Below are positions 25,921 through 35,942 of a stretch of 64,000 bases of DNA, piece by piece. The notes under the pieces are model-generated. The model did no database searches, was not told the DNA's origin, and saw only the letters and a list, made by a program, of their open reading frames with translations. The translations under genes and the position numbers were made by a program. The DNA comes from Rhodococcus qingshengii JCM 15477 (lineage in GTDB: Bacteria; Actinomycetota; Actinomycetes; Mycobacteriales; Mycobacteriaceae): positions 3,863,501-3,927,500 of the forward strand of contig NZ_CP096563.1 in NCBI RefSeq assembly GCF_023221595.1, given 5' to 3'. Every line of letters starts with the position of its first letter. Positions within the stretch are counted from its first letter, which is position 1.

Positions 25921-26481
25921 TCACAGGGATCCACATTCATCGAAGATCGACTTGCGAATCGAATTGCTCGTATCGCTGATCGAATTGATTTCATCGGCCG
26001 AATGATCACTCTCGATCACGACAGCAGATGAACGTAGGTTCGCGGCCAATTCGGCGAACAGTCCGGAAAGTTGCGTCGGAAGTTCACTCGAGACCGAGTC
26101 GAACCACGAGGCCGTCTCCCTTGCCGAGGAAGCAGCAGCGCTTGCTTCGGCTCTCAGGTCGGTCTCACCATGATTTCCGGCGTCGACGTAGGCATTGAAC
26201 GCGACCACGTCGTTTTTCGATCGGGAGACCGCTTCCTCACAGATCGCGAACGCCGCCTCTGCCGCATCTGCCGCCGCTTTCGACGAGGATGCGGCGGCCA
26301 TCGAAATACTCACCTCGGATTGGTATGCAGCCACGTGCGCTTCATTGGGTACTGCCGATCCGGTCACCGCCGCCGAACATCCCACGATCACCGACAGTCC
26401 CACTGCGATCGATCCGACCGAGACCCACGCCCCGACCCTGCCGTAATTGATTTCTTTGTTTATTTTTTCCCACCCCTTCAT
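25921..26481 (-). CDS. Secreted lipoprotein, unknown (Rv2240c position)
   Basis: A 186-residue protein with a signal peptide ending in a lipobox (VGLSVIVGC, about residue 35). The mature part is largely helical and Ala/Ser/Glu-rich, with two further Cys (FAICEEAV and FDECGSL), one of them five residues from the C-terminus. It occupies the place of M. tuberculosis Rv2240c between the DUF3052 gene and aceE. ATG 26481 has GGA close upstream; a TTG at 26502 is less likely. I do not recognise a domain. Positions 25744-25920 upstream of the next gene hold no further ORF. Confidence 0.75.
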   Translation of the reverse strand: MKGWEKINKEINYGRVGAWVSVGSIAVGLSVIVGCSAAVTGSAVPNEAHVAAYQSEVSISMAAASSSKAAADAAEAAFAICEEAVSRSKNDVVAFNAYVDAGNHGETDLRAEASAAASSARETASWFDSVSSELPTQLSGLFAELAANLRSSAVVIESDHSADEINSISDTSNSIRKSIFDECGSL

Positions 26482-26714
26482 ACGTTCCGATCGATCCCCC
26501 AAGCCTGTGACTACGGGGAACCATCACACCCCTGCGTCACGCCGAAAAACGCTACCCGAGAGTAACCAGAGGCGAGGTGTGCCGGACCGACCGGGATGGT
26601 GAAAGATGAGGTACGCGCCATATTCACGATGGAAGTGCGTCGGACCTAACAAGGCCTCGATCACCTATGTAAGGACGCCCCACCACGCGTCCCCAAACCA
26701 ATGAGGAGCACACG

Positions 26715-29570
26715 TTGTCTGACCTGATCCAGGGTCCCGCGTCCGGGCAGAACGCCGATTCCGGCGCCGCCGGCGAGTCGGGTTCGCCCGCGTCGAATAC
26801 GCCGGGGGGAACCGACGGTCGCGTTCGCGTCATTCGCGAAGGTGTTGCGTCGTACCTGCCGGACATCGATCCGGACGAGACCACCGAATGGCTCGAATCA
26901 TTCGACGGACTTCTGGATCGATCCGGACCCACGCGTGCCCGCTACCTCATGCTCCGCATGCTCGAACGCGCCGGCGAGAAGCACGTCGCACTCCCCGCGC
27001 TCACTTCGACCGACTACGTCAACACGATTCCGACCGAAAACGAGCCGTGGTTCCCCGGTGACGAAGAGGTCGAGCGCCGCTATCGCGCCTGGATCCGTTG
27101 GAACGCCGCGATCATGGTCCACCGCGCTCAGCGACCGGGCGTCGGCGTCGGCGGTCACATCTCCACCTACGCATCCTCGGCAGCGTTGTACGAGGTCGGC
27201 TTCAACCACTTCTTCCGCGGCAAGGACCACCCGGGCGGTGGCGACCACATCTTCATCCAGGGTCACGCCTCCCCCGGCATCTACGCACGCGCCTTCCTCG
27301 AGGGCCGCATCCCCGCGGAACAGCTCGACGGATTCCGCCAGGAGAAGTCCCACGCCGACTTCGGCGGCGCACTGCCGTCCTACCCGCACCCGCGGCTGCT
27401 TCCCGACTTCTGGGAGTTCCCGACGGTCTCGATGGGCCTCGGTCCGATGAACGCCATCTACCAGGCCCGGTTCAACCACTACCTCAACGACCGCGGCATC
27501 AAGGACACCACCGATCAGCACGTGTGGGCGTTCCTCGGCGACGGCGAAATGGACGAGCCCGAGTCACGCGGCCTCGCTCACGTCGCGGCAACCGAAGGCC
27601 TCGACAACCTCACGTTCGTGGTGAACTGCAACCTCCAACGCCTCGACGGCCCGGTCCGCGGCAACGGAAAGATCATCCAGGAACTGGAATCGTTCTTCCG
27701 CGGTGCCGGCTGGAACGTCATCAAGGTCGTCTGGGGTCGCGAGTGGGATGCGCTGCTGCACGCCGATCGCGACGGCGCACTGGTCAACCTGATGAACGTG
27801 ACGCCGGACGGTGACTACCAGACGTACAAGGCCAACGACGGCGCGTTCGTACGCGATCACTTCTTCGGACGTGACCCCCGCACCAAGGAACTGGTCAAGG
27901 ACCTCACAGACCAGGAAATCTGGAACCTCAAGCGCGGTGGCCACGACTACCGCAAGGTCCACGCCGCCTACGCAGCGGCCATGGCACACAAGGGCCAGCC
28001 GACGGTCATCCTGGCGCACACCATCAAGGGCTACACCCTCGGTAAGCACTTCGAGGGCCGCAACGCCACGCACCAGATGAAGAAGCTGACGCTGGACGAT
28101 CTCAAGGCGTTCCGCGACATGCAGCACATCCCGATCTCGGATGCCGAGCTCGAGAAGGATCCGTACCTGCCTCCGTACTACCACCCGGGCGCGGACGCTC
28201 CCGAGATCAAGTACATGCTCGACCGTCGTAAAGCACTCGGCGGGTTCCTGCCTTCCCGTAACACCGATGCGGCGCCGCTCAAGCTCCCCGAGGACAAGAC
28301 GTACGACGTCATCCGCAAGGGTTCGGGCAAGCAGGAAGTCGCCACCACCATGGCGATCGTGCGCATCCTCAAGGAACTGTTGCGCGACAAGGAGATCGGC
28401 AAGCGAATCGTGCCGATCATCCCGGACGAGGCTCGCACGTTCGGCATGGACTCGTGGTTCCCGTCGCTGAAGATCTACAACCGCAACGGTCAGCTCTACA
28501 CGTCCGTCGACGCCGAACTCATGCTCGCCTACAAGGAGAGCCCGATCGGCCAGATCCTGCACGAGGGCATCAACGAGGCCGGTTCGACGGCATCGTTCAC
28601 CGCAGTCGGCACGTCGTACGCCACCCACGGTGAACCGATGATTCCGCTGTACATCTTCTACTCGATGTTCGGTTTCCAGCGCACCGGCGACGGCCTGTGG
28701 GCGGCTGCCGACCAGATGGCTCGGGGATTCGTTCTCGGCGCCACCGCCGGTCGTACAACTCTGACCGGTGAAGGTCTCCAGCACGCCGACGGACACTCGC
28801 TGCTCCTGGCATCCACCAACCCCGCAGCTGTCACGTACGACGCCGCGTTCTCGTACGAGTTGGCGCACATCGTCAAGGACGGCTTGCGCCGCATGTACGG
28901 CGGCACCGAGGGCGTCGACGGTTTCGGTGGCGAGAACATCTTCTACTACCTGACCATCTACAACGAGCCGTACGTTCAGCCGGCCGAGCCCGAAGGTCTC
29001 GACGTCGAGGGCTTGCTCAAGGGCATCTACCTCTACAAGACGTCCGAAGCATCGGGCCCGAAGGCACAGATCCTCGTCTCCGGTGTCGCTATGCCCGAGG
29101 GGCTGCGCGCGCAGAAGCTGCTCGCCGACGAATGGGGCGTCTCGGCCGACGTCTGGTCGGTCACGTCCTGGGGTGAGCTGCGCCGCGAAGGCGTCGAATG
29201 CGAACGTCAGGCGCTGCTCAATCCGTCCGAGGATGCTCCGGTTCCCTTCGTCACCACGGCGTTGTCGTCGGCCCAAGGCCCTGTCGTCGCGGCTTCGGAC
29301 TGGATGCGGGCGGTCTCGGACCAGATCCGTCAGTGGGTTCCCGGCGACTACACCACGCTCGGTACGGACGGGTTCGGGTTCTCCGACACACGCACTGCAG
29401 CGCGTCGCTACTTCAACGTCGATGCCGAGTCCATCGTCGTTGCCGTGTTGATCGGTTTGGCGAAGGAAGGATCGATCGAGCGGTCGAAGGCCGTCGAAGC
29501 AGCGAGCCGATACCGCATCGACGACGTGAATGCTGCTCCCGAGCAGACCGGGGACACCGGTAGCGCCTAA
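26715..29570 (+). CDS. aceE: Pyruvate dehydrogenase E1 component, homodimeric
   Basis: A 951-residue thiamine-diphosphate enzyme that decarboxylates pyruvate and passes the acetyl group to the lipoyl E2. The N-terminal domain has [10 protein letters not shown] and [16 protein letters not shown]; the ThDP/Mg motif is [14 protein letters not shown] and onward to [15 protein letters not shown]; the pyrimidine domain has [10 protein letters not shown] and [15 protein letters not shown] 26715 is taken as start because GAGGAG lies 6 nt upstream. A 34-residue low-complexity N-terminus precedes the folded part. E2 and E3 genes are not in the window, which is usual in actinobacteria. A strong terminator follows. 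Confidence 0.97.
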   Translation: MSDLIQGPASGQNADSGAAGESGSPASNTPGGTDGRVRVIREGVASYLPDIDPDETTEWLESFDGLLDRSGPTRARYLMLRMLERAGEKHVALPALTSTDYVNTIPTENEPWFPGDEEVERRYRAWIRWNAAIMVHRAQRPGVGVGGHISTYASSAALYEVGFNHFFRGKDHPGGGDHIFIQGHASPGIYARAFLEGRIPAEQLDGFRQEKSHADFGGALPSYPHPRLLPDFWEFPTVSMGLGPMNAIYQARFNHYLNDRGIKDTTDQHVWAFLGDGEMDEPESRGLAHVAATEGLDNLTFVVNCNLQRLDGPVRGNGKIIQELESFFRGAGWNVIKVVWGREWDALLHADRDGALVNLMNVTPDGDYQTYKANDGAFVRDHFFGRDPRTKELVKDLTDQEIWNLKRGGHDYRKVHAAYAAAMAHKGQPTVILAHTIKGYTLGKHFEGRNATHQMKKLTLDDLKAFRDMQHIPISDAELEKDPYLPPYYHPGADAPEIKYMLDRRKALGGFLPSRNTDAAPLKLPEDKTYDVIRKGSGKQEVATTMAIVRILKELLRDKEIGKRIVPIIPDEARTFGMDSWFPSLKIYNRNGQLYTSVDAELMLAYKESPIGQILHEGINEAGSTASFTAVGTSYATHGEPMIPLYIFYSMFGFQRTGDGLWAAADQMARGFVLGATAGRTTLTGEGLQHADGHSLLLASTNPAAVTYDAAFSYELAHIVKDGLRRMYGGTEGVDGFGGENIFYYLTIYNEPYVQPAEPEGLDVEGLLKGIYLYKTSEASGPKAQILVSGVAMPEGLRAQKLLADEWGVSADVWSVTSWGELRREGVECERQALLNPSEDAPVPFVTTALSSAQGPVVAASDWMRAVSDQIRQWVPGDYTTLGTDGFGFSDTRTAARRYFNVDAESIVVAVLIGLAKEGSIERSKAVEAASRYRIDDVNAAPEQTGDTGSA

Positions 29571-29605
29571 GTCGTAGGGCAACAGTCCCAGCGATCGAAA
29601 ACAGA

Positions 29606-29666
29606 CCTACGCCCATCGCCGCGGGTGTCATCTCGACATCCGCTGCGGCGATGGGCGTAGGTTTTT
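29606..29666 (+). terminator. Rho-independent terminator of aceE
   Basis: CCTACGCCCATCGCCGC (29606-29622) and GCGGCGATGGGCGTAGG (29645-29661) form a perfect 17-bp stem followed by TTTTT. The ATG of the next gene (mabR) begins only 4 nt after the T tract. Confidence 0.92.
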
Positions 29667-29669
29667 CTC

Positions 29670-30998
29670 ATGCCCGAACCTGATCCCGAGAAACCCGAAG
29701 AGGGCGTACGCCGCACTCGACCACAGTCGTCCGGGTTGCAGGCTGTACTCGCCCGCCGTCGTCAGGTTCGCGATCCACTTCCAGAAGCCTTGCTCCGCCG
29801 CGTCAAACAGTTCTCCGGCCGGCTCTCCACCGAGGCCGTGACCGTGATGGAGGAGCAGCTTCCGTTCTTCGACAGTCTCGACGCTTCGCAACGCGCCGAC
29901 GTTCAACTGTTGGTGCAGACGTCGGTGGTGAATTTCCTGGAATGGCTGCGGCAACTCGACTCGGAGATCAGCTTCGGATACGAGTCGTTTCCGGTCATCC
30001 CTCAGGATCTTGCTCGACAGCTCACGCTGCGCCAGACCGTCGACATGGTCCGGGTGGCGATGGAGTTCTTCGAGAAATGGCTGCCGGCTCTCGCCCGCAA
30101 CGATCAGCAGCTGATCGCGCTGACAGAAGCCGTCCTGCGCTACGGGCGTGAACTCGGTTTCGCAGCAGCGACGGTGTACGCAAGCGCTGCCGAGTCGCGG
30201 GGTGCCCTGGACACGCGACTGGAAGCGCTCGTCGTCGACGCCGTCGTGCAGGGAGACACCGGCTCGGACATGCTCTCTCGCGCCGCCACCTTGAACTGGG
30301 ATGCCACGGCTCCGGCCACCGTCATCGTCGGGTCTCCCCCGCCGGACGAGCGGGTCTCGGTTGCCGGCACCGTCCACGCGACTGCCGCCGCGCACGGGCG
30401 CGCTGTTCTCGCCGTGGTGCAGGGTCCGCGACTGGTGATGATCGTCAGCGGGGAACTGAGTAGCAAGACGGAAGGCAGCCAATTCCTTCAAGACCTGCTC
30501 ATGAGTTTCGCCGACGAGCCGGTGGTGATCGGCCCGACGACACCCTCGTTGAGCGCAGCGCACTTCAGTGCGTCCGAAGCTCTGGCGGGAATCAAGGCTG
30601 TTGCCGGGTGGCGCGGCGCACCTCGTCCCGTTTTCGCGACTGAACTGCTCCCGGAACGGGCACTACTGGGAGACGCCGCTGCCGTGAAGGCTCTTCGCGA
30701 TTTCCTCGTCGCACCTTTAGCTGAATCCGGCACAGTCTTGACCGATACTTTAGACAGTTATCTCGACTGTGGAGGTGCGGTTGAGACTTGTGCACGTCTT
30801 CTGTTTGTTCATCCAAATACCGTTCGGTACCGCTTGAAGCGAATCGCCGAAGTTACCGGCCGGGATCCAACGAATCCACGCGACGCGTATGTACTACGGA
30901 TCGCCGCTACCGTGGGCCGATTGACACAAATCGATCTCAAATCGAACAATTCGGTTACTTCAGTCACATCTTTAACATCCGGACAAACAAACCTGTAA
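29670..30998 (+). CDS. mabR: PucR/CdaR-type regulator MabR
   Basis: A 442-residue regulator in the position of M. tuberculosis Rv2242 (MabR), which controls the FAS-II operon. The N-terminal half begins with LLRRVKQFSGRLSTEAV, a central domain resembles the GGDEF-like region of PucR proteins, and the C-terminal HTH reads CARLLFVHPNTVRYRLKRI. It lies directly before fabD, and the intergenic region contains a 21-bp inverted repeat. The start ATG 29670 is 4 nt past the aceE terminator with no ribosome site, so either it is leaderless, or translation starts later, or read-through is used. The last 20 residues are Ser/Thr/Asn-rich and A+T-rich at DNA level. Confidence 0.9.
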   Translation: MPEPDPEKPEEGVRRTRPQSSGLQAVLARRRQVRDPLPEALLRRVKQFSGRLSTEAVTVMEEQLPFFDSLDASQRADVQLLVQTSVVNFLEWLRQLDSEISFGYESFPVIPQDLARQLTLRQTVDMVRVAMEFFEKWLPALARNDQQLIALTEAVLRYGRELGFAAATVYASAAESRGALDTRLEALVVDAVVQGDTGSDMLSRAATLNWDATAPATVIVGSPPPDERVSVAGTVHATAAAHGRAVLAVVQGPRLVMIVSGELSSKTEGSQFLQDLLMSFADEPVVIGPTTPSLSAAHFSASEALAGIKAVAGWRGAPRPVFATELLPERALLGDAAAVKALRDFLVAPLAESGTVLTDTLDSYLDCGGAVETCARLLFVHPNTVRYRLKRIAEVTGRDPTNPRDAYVLRIAATVGRLTQIDLKSNNSVTSVTSLTSGQTNL

Positions 30999-31039
30999 CC
31001 CCTGAGCGTCCAATTTCGATGGCCGAGCGCGACGTGGGA

Positions 31040-31060
31040 TTTTGTGGGAACCCTACAAAA
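31040..31060. promoter_or_regulatory. 21-bp inverted repeat, candidate MabR operator of the FAS-II operon
   Basis: TTTTGT (31040-31045) and ACAAAA (31055-31060) flank 9 nt (GGGAACCCT) that extend the symmetry; 8 of 10 positions pair. It is 66 nt upstream of fabD and 42 nt downstream of mabR. MabR is known in mycobacteria to bind the fabD promoter; assigning this repeat to it is inference. Confidence 0.6.
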
Positions 31061-31125
31061 CACTTCGCCAGAGTTCATCGCGACCGACATCTCGCAGGTC
31101 GCTCGCGGCGGTGTTCTCTTAATAA

Positions 31126-32034
31126 GTGATTTCGTTGCTCGCCCCGGGACAGGGCTCTCAGACACCCGGCATGCTCAGCCCCTGGCTGGCACTGCCCGGA
31201 GCACAAGACCGCCTCGAAGTGTGGTCGAAGGCAGCCGGCCTGGACCTCGTCCGACTCGGCACGACCGCGACCGCCGAAGAAATCACCGACACCTCGGTAA
31301 CCCAGCCCCTCGTCGTTGCCGCTGCTCTGCTGGCATACGAGGAAATCGAATCACGTGGGCTCCTCGGCGCCGACGTCATCGCTGCCGGCCATTCGGTGGG
31401 TGAGCTTGCCGCTGCTGCGGTCGCCGGTGTTATCTCTGCTGACGACGCGGTCGCGCTTGCCGCCCTCCGTGGCGCCGAGATGGCCAAGGCTTGTTCGCTC
31501 GAGCCCACGGGCATGTCAGCCGTTCTCGGTGGAGACGAAGCCGAAGTGCTCGCACGAATCGAAGAACTCGGGCTGGAAGCAGCCAACCGCAATGCGGCCG
31601 GCCAGATCGTGGCGGCCGGACTGCTCACCGCGCTCGAAGAACTCGCAGCAAACGCACCCGAAAAGGCCCGAGTCCGCGCACTACCCGTCGCCGGAGCTTT
31701 CCACACCCGCTTCATGGCGCCGGCGCAGGACGCCGTCGCAGCTGCTGCCGCCAAGATCACCCCTTCCGATCCGACGCGCACGCTGCTTTCCAACTCGGAT
31801 GGCGCACCCGTCTCCTCGGGCGCCGACGCCCTCACCAAGCTTGCCGCGCAGGTAACCCGCCCCGTTCGTTGGGACCTCTGCTCCGCGTCGTTGCGGACAG
31901 CAGAAGTCAGCGCGATCGTGGAACTCCCGCCGGCCGGAACCCTCGTCGGAATTGCCAAGCGTGAAATGCGTGGCACACCGACGGTGGCCCTCAAGAACCC
32001 GGAGGATATCTCCGCACTGTCCGAGCTGACCTAG
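31126..32034 (+). CDS. fabD: Malonyl-CoA:ACP transacylase
   Basis: FabD loads malonate onto AcpM for FAS-II elongation of mycolic acid precursors. The 302-residue product has LAPGQGSQTPGML at the N-terminus, the active-site AAGHSVGELAA (Ser about residue 89), RGAEMAKAC and VAGAFHTRFM with the catalytic His. GTG 31126 is chosen by match to the family N-terminus; no clear ribosome site precedes it, so a leaderless or short-leader message is possible. First gene of fabD-acpM-kasA-accD6. Confidence 0.97.
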   Translation: MISLLAPGQGSQTPGMLSPWLALPGAQDRLEVWSKAAGLDLVRLGTTATAEEITDTSVTQPLVVAAALLAYEEIESRGLLGADVIAAGHSVGELAAAAVAGVISADDAVALAALRGAEMAKACSLEPTGMSAVLGGDEAEVLARIEELGLEAANRNAAGQIVAAGLLTALEELAANAPEKARVRALPVAGAFHTRFMAPAQDAVAAAAAKITPSDPTRTLLSNSDGAPVSSGADALTKLAAQVTRPVRWDLCSASLRTAEVSAIVELPPAGTLVGIAKREMRGTPTVALKNPEDISALSELT

Positions 32035-32118
32035 CTCGGACGCCCACCCGGCCGATCAGCCCGAACGGCGGCCGGACGTTTCACCCCACCTCAATCGATC
32101 AAGAAGGGAGCCACACCA

Positions 32119-32394
32119 GTGGCCCACACTCAGGAAGAAATCATCGCGGAACTCGGCCAGATCGTGGAGGAGGTCACCGGTATCGAGCCTTCCGAGGTCA
32201 CCGTCGACAAGTCCTTCGTGGACGACCTCGATATCGACTCCCTGTCCATGGTCGAGATCGCCGTTCAGACCGAAGACAAGTACGGCGTGAAGGTCCCCGA
32301 CGAGGATCTCGCAGGCCTGCGCACCGTCGGCGACATCGTCGCGTACATCCAGAAGCTCGAAGCCGAAGGCGCCGAAGCCAAGAACGCAGAGTGA
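32119..32394 (+). CDS. acpM: Meromycolate-type acyl carrier protein
   Basis: A 91-residue acyl carrier protein. The phosphopantetheine Ser is in [13 protein letters not shown] (about residue 41). The C-terminus extends past the four-helix core with an Ala/Glu-rich tail, as in mycobacterial AcpM but shorter. GTG 32119 has AAGGGAG upstream. It lies between fabD (84 nt) and kasA (7 nt) and carries the growing chain for KasA. Confidence 0.96.
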   Translation: MAHTQEEIIAELGQIVEEVTGIEPSEVTVDKSFVDDLDIDSLSMVEIAVQTEDKYGVKVPDEDLAGLRTVGDIVAYIQKLEAEGAEAKNAE

Positions 32395-32401
32395 GCCGAC
32401 C

Positions 32402-33652
32402 GTGACTTCCGCTTCTACCCGCAAAGGGAAATTCCCCGACATCGTCGTCACGAGCCTCGCGACGTCGACCTCGGTGGCTGGTGATGTGGATGGCACGTGG
32501 AAGGCGCTACTCGCCGGCGAAAGCGGCATCGGAATCCTCGATGACCCGTTCATCGACGAGTTCGACCTTCCCATTCGCATCGGCGGGCACCTGAAGGTTT
32601 CACCGGACGAGGGCTTGTCCCGCGTCGAAATTCGACGGATGAGCTGGGTGGAACGCCTTGCCCTCACGTTGAGTCGCACGGTCTGGAGCAACGCCGGCAG
32701 CCCTGAAGTCGATCAGGACCGCCTGGCCGTTGTCATCGGCACCGGACTCGGCGGCGGCGACACGCTCATCGACGCCGTCGACAAGCTCCGTGGCGGCGGA
32801 TACCGCAAGGTGTCCCCGTTCTCGGTGCAGATGGTCATGCCCAACGGACCGGCCGCAACGGTCGGACTCGAACTCGGGGCCCGCGGTGGCGTCATCACTC
32901 CGGTGTCGGCATGTTCATCAGGTTCCGAGGCAATTGCTCACGCTCACCGCATGCTTGTCATGGGTGACGCGGACATGGTTGTGGCTGGTGGAGTCGAGAG
33001 CTTCATCGACGCCGTTCCGATCGCGAGCTTCGCCATGATGCGTGCGATGAGCACCAACAACGACAATCCGGCCGCAGCTTCACGTCCTTTCGACAAGGAC
33101 CGCGACGGATTTGTCTTCGGCGAAGCCGGCGCCTTGATGATCCTCGAAACCGAGGAGCACGCAAAGGCACGCGGGGCAACGATTCACGCCCGCCTGCTTG
33201 GTTCCGGAATCACTTCGGACGGGTACCACATCGTGGCACCGCATCCGGAAGGCCTGGGCGCGGCGCGAGCCATGACCCGAGCAATCGAGATGGCCGGACT
33301 GACGAAGTCCGACATCAAGCACATCAACGCCCACGCCACTGCGACGCCGATCGGTGACATCGCAGAGGCAAAGGCAATCAACGCAGCGGTCGGCAATCAC
33401 GCTGCGGTGTACGGCCCGAAATCCGCGCTGGGACACTCGATCGGCGCTGTCGGCGCCCTCGAATCAGTCCTCACGGTTCTGGCAGTGCGTGACGGGATCA
33501 TCCCGCCCACGCTCAATGTTGACAGCCAGGATCCAGAAATCGATCTCGATGTCGTCAAGGGTGAACCCCGAACCGGCTCTTTCGATTTCGCACTGAACAA
33601 CTCGTTCGGTTTCGGTGGGCACAATGTCGCGCTCGCCTTCGGTCGGGCCTAG
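32402..33652 (+). CDS. kasA: Beta-ketoacyl-ACP synthase (KasA type)
   Basis: A 416-residue FabF-type condensing enzyme. The Cys-His-His triad is visible: Cys in [14 protein letters not shown] (about residue 172), His in [12 protein letters not shown], and His in [16 protein letters not shown]; the C-terminus ends [15 protein letters not shown]. It condenses malonyl-AcpM with long acyl-AcpM in FAS-II. GTG 32402 is 7 nt after acpM. In M. tuberculosis a second synthase, kasB, follows; here the next gene is accD6, so one Kas protein serves this operon. Confidence 0.96.
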   Translation: MTSASTRKGKFPDIVVTSLATSTSVAGDVDGTWKALLAGESGIGILDDPFIDEFDLPIRIGGHLKVSPDEGLSRVEIRRMSWVERLALTLSRTVWSNAGSPEVDQDRLAVVIGTGLGGGDTLIDAVDKLRGGGYRKVSPFSVQMVMPNGPAATVGLELGARGGVITPVSACSSGSEAIAHAHRMLVMGDADMVVAGGVESFIDAVPIASFAMMRAMSTNNDNPAAASRPFDKDRDGFVFGEAGALMILETEEHAKARGATIHARLLGSGITSDGYHIVAPHPEGLGAARAMTRAIEMAGLTKSDIKHINAHATATPIGDIAEAKAINAAVGNHAAVYGPKSALGHSIGAVGALESVLTVLAVRDGIIPPTLNVDSQDPEIDLDVVKGEPRTGSFDFALNNSFGFGGHNVALAFGRA

Positions 33653-33672
33653 CCCGAACCGCGGTTTGCACC

Positions 33673-33713
33673 TGTCCGCGGGTGTCGTTGCAACACAACG
33701 TCACCCGCGGACA
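33673..33713 (+). promoter_or_regulatory. Long hairpin between kasA and accD6
   Basis: TGTCCGCGGGTG (33673-33684) pairs perfectly with CACCCGCGGACA (33702-33713), and inside it CGTTG pairs with CAACG around a CAACA loop after a single mismatch. No T tract follows, so it is more likely an mRNA stability or processing element, or a partial attenuator, than a full terminator. Confidence 0.6.
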
Positions 33714-33760
33714 ACACCGACCTTTCGTTCCACCCAAGGCTCGTACTGAAGGAGGACGCG

Positions 33761-35194
33761 ATGACCATCCTGGCCCCCGTGACAAAGTCCGAATCATCGA
33801 CAGACCCGCGCGATCCTCTTGCGCGCCTGGAAAATCTGTTCGACCCCGGCACAACAGTGCCGCTCCACGCCCGTGACAAGTCCGGTGTGCTCGCCGCGTC
33901 CGGAAACATCGACGGCGTCCGCACCATCGCATACTGCTCCGACGCCACTGTCATGGGTGGCGCCATGGGCGTCGACGGTTGCAAACACCTCGTCAAAGCC
34001 ATCGATACCGCTATCGAGGAAGAGTCCCCCATCGTGGGCCTCTGGCACTCCGGTGGCGCGCGTCTGGCTGAAGGCGTCGAGGCGCTCCACGCCGTCGGAC
34101 TGGTCTTCGAGGCCATGGTCCGCGCGTCGGGTCTCATACCTCAAATTTCCGTCGTGCTCGGCTTTGCCGCTGGCGGAGCCGCGTACGGTCCAGCCCTCAC
34201 CGATGTCGTGATCATGGCGCCGGAAGGCCGAGTGTTCGTCACCGGGCCAGACGTAGTTCGTAGTGTCACCGGCGAACAGGTCGACATGGTGTCACTCGGC
34301 GGTCCGGACACACACACCAAGAAGTCGGGTGTCGCGCACATCGCCGCACACGACGAGGCCGACGCATTGCACCGCGCGCGCCGCCTGGTCTCGATGATGT
34401 GCGAGCAGGGCGAATTCGATCAGCGGGCAGCGGAACTCGGCGACAGCGATCTGCGCGCCATGATGCCTGCCTCCGCGAAACGCGCGTACGACGTTCGTCC
34501 GATCGTTCACGAAATGCTCGACAACGTCGAAGGCGAGTCGAGTTTCGAAGAACTGCAAGGCAATTACGCTCGGAGCATCGTCACCGGTTTCGGCCGGATG
34601 GCCGGACGCACCGTTGGCGTCATTGCGAACAACCCACTGCGACTCGGGGGGTGCCTGAACTCCGAAAGTGCAGAGAAGGCCGCTCGATTCGTGCGACTGT
34701 GCAACGCATTCGGCGTGCCGCTCGTGGTCGTCGTCGATGTTCCCGGGTATTTGCCGGGCGTCTCGATGGAGTGGGAAGGCGTTGTCCGACGCGGAGCGAA
34801 GTTACTTCACGCCTTCGCCGAGGCAACGGTCCCCCGCGTCACCGTCGTCACTCGAAAGATCTACGGCGGCGCCTACATCGCGATGAACTCGCGAGCACTG
34901 GGAGCCACTGCCGTATTCGCTTGGCCCAACTCCGAAGTAGCCGTGATGGGTGCGAAGGCTGCTGTCGGCATCCTGCACAAGCGGGCCCTCGCAGCTGCAC
35001 CGGACGACGAGCGTGAAGCATTGCACGACCGACTCGCTGCCGAGCACGAGGCAATCGCGGGCGGCGTCGACCGCGCGGTCGAAATCGGCGTCGTCGACGA
35101 GGAAATCGACCCGGCGAAGACTCGCAGCATCGTCACTGCTGCGCTCGCGTCTGCGCCGTCTGTCCCCGCGCGGCACAAGAACATTCCGCTCTGA
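33761..35194 (+). CDS. accD6: Acyl-CoA carboxylase carboxyltransferase beta subunit
   Basis: A 477-residue biotin-dependent carboxyltransferase equivalent to AccD6 (Rv2247), which together with an AccA subunit makes malonyl-CoA for fatty and mycolic acid synthesis. The two crotonase-like halves are seen: the N-terminal oxyanion region GLWHSGGARLAEGVEAL with VLGFAAGGAAYGPAL, and the C-terminal VVVVDVPGYLPGVSMEW with ITRK-type segment VTRKIYGGAYIAMNS. ATG 33761 has GGAGG 7 nt upstream. It is separated from kasA by 108 nt with a long hairpin. A terminator hairpin follows. Confidence 0.96.
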   Translation: MTILAPVTKSESSTDPRDPLARLENLFDPGTTVPLHARDKSGVLAASGNIDGVRTIAYCSDATVMGGAMGVDGCKHLVKAIDTAIEEESPIVGLWHSGGARLAEGVEALHAVGLVFEAMVRASGLIPQISVVLGFAAGGAAYGPALTDVVIMAPEGRVFVTGPDVVRSVTGEQVDMVSLGGPDTHTKKSGVAHIAAHDEADALHRARRLVSMMCEQGEFDQRAAELGDSDLRAMMPASAKRAYDVRPIVHEMLDNVEGESSFEELQGNYARSIVTGFGRMAGRTVGVIANNPLRLGGCLNSESAEKAARFVRLCNAFGVPLVVVVDVPGYLPGVSMEWEGVVRRGAKLLHAFAEATVPRVTVVTRKIYGGAYIAMNSRALGATAVFAWPNSEVAVMGAKAAVGILHKRALAAAPDDEREALHDRLAAEHEAIAGGVDRAVEIGVVDEEIDPAKTRSIVTAALASAPSVPARHKNIPL

Positions 35195-35208
35195 CAACCC
35201 TGGACAGC

Positions 35209-35243
35209 AAGGTGGGCCTCGCCGATACGGCGGGGCCCACCTT
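35209..35243 (+). terminator. Terminator of the FAS-II operon
   Basis: AAGGTGGGCC (35209-35218) pairs with GGCCCACCTT (35234-35243), with CGCC/GGCG pairing inside and a short loop. A weak T-rich tail follows. It starts 14 nt after accD6. Confidence 0.7.
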
Positions 35244-35304
35244 TGTCATTCAAGTCTTTGTCGTTCAAGCCGCGAGAGCACTCAGGGTTCAGGATGGACC
35301 TCGG

Positions 35305-35814
35305 TCAGCTGACACGCCTTCGCAGCCATGTCACTTCGGCACCTTCGCCTGAACTCCGGAAGGGTTCAAGTTCCTCGTCCCACGGTGTACCTATCGCCCG
35401 ATCGATCTCCGCGGCGATGTCTCCACCGGAATTCATGATGGACCGCAGTTTCATCTCCCCTACGACGACATCACCGTTCGCACTGGTGGATCCGCGCCAC
35501 AGGCCCAGACCGGGCACATGGCTGTACCGTTCGCCGTCGACGCCGTGGCTCGGGTCCTCGGTGACCTCGAACCGCAACATCGGCCACGCGCGTAGCGAGT
35601 CGACCAGGCGGGCACAGGTTCCGACGGGACCCGTCCAGTCGGTCGTCGCACGCAGAAGCCCGTCGTAGGCAGGCTGTGAGGTCCATCTGAGCTTGGCAGG
35701 GCTGTCCAACGTGGCGGACAAAGCCCAATCCACGTGCGGGCACAGCGCCGCGGGCGACGAGTGGATGTAAACCACACCAGTCGTCACGTCCGCGAATTGA
35801 TTCATTTCGCGCAC
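35305..35814 (-). CDS. DUF3145 family protein
   Basis: A 169-residue protein of the actinobacterial DUF3145 family: opens with QFADVTTGVVYIHSSPAALCPHVDWALS, visible as the two strings GVVYIHSSPAALCPHV and DWALSATLDS, and continues with WTGPVGTCARLVDSLR and ends in EVTWLRRRVS. Function unknown; no signal peptide. GTG 35814 has AGGAGG 5 nt upstream, while the ATG three codons later would be 14 nt away, so GTG is favoured. Convergent with accD6. Confidence 0.9.
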   Translation of the reverse strand: MREMNQFADVTTGVVYIHSSPAALCPHVDWALSATLDSPAKLRWTSQPAYDGLLRATTDWTGPVGTCARLVDSLRAWPMLRFEVTEDPSHGVDGERYSHVPGLGLWRGSTSANGDVVVGEMKLRSIMNSGGDIAAEIDRAIGTPWDEELEPFRSSGEGAEVTWLRRRVS

Positions 35815-35942
35815 TCGAGCCTCCTGCTTCGACGAGGGACGTCTTCCCCAACGACCTCTGTCGAGTTCGTGCAGCACGCTCGATTGAACAGTGTGCCTTG
35901 TGTTACCCGTGTTGCGCCAGTGGAAGGAGAGAAATTTGTGCT

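Noticed and set aside
27564..29582. Open frame of 672 codons on the minus strand
   Set aside because: It is fully antisense to aceE, has no recognisable domain and no start context; it arises from the G+C-rich codon use of aceE.
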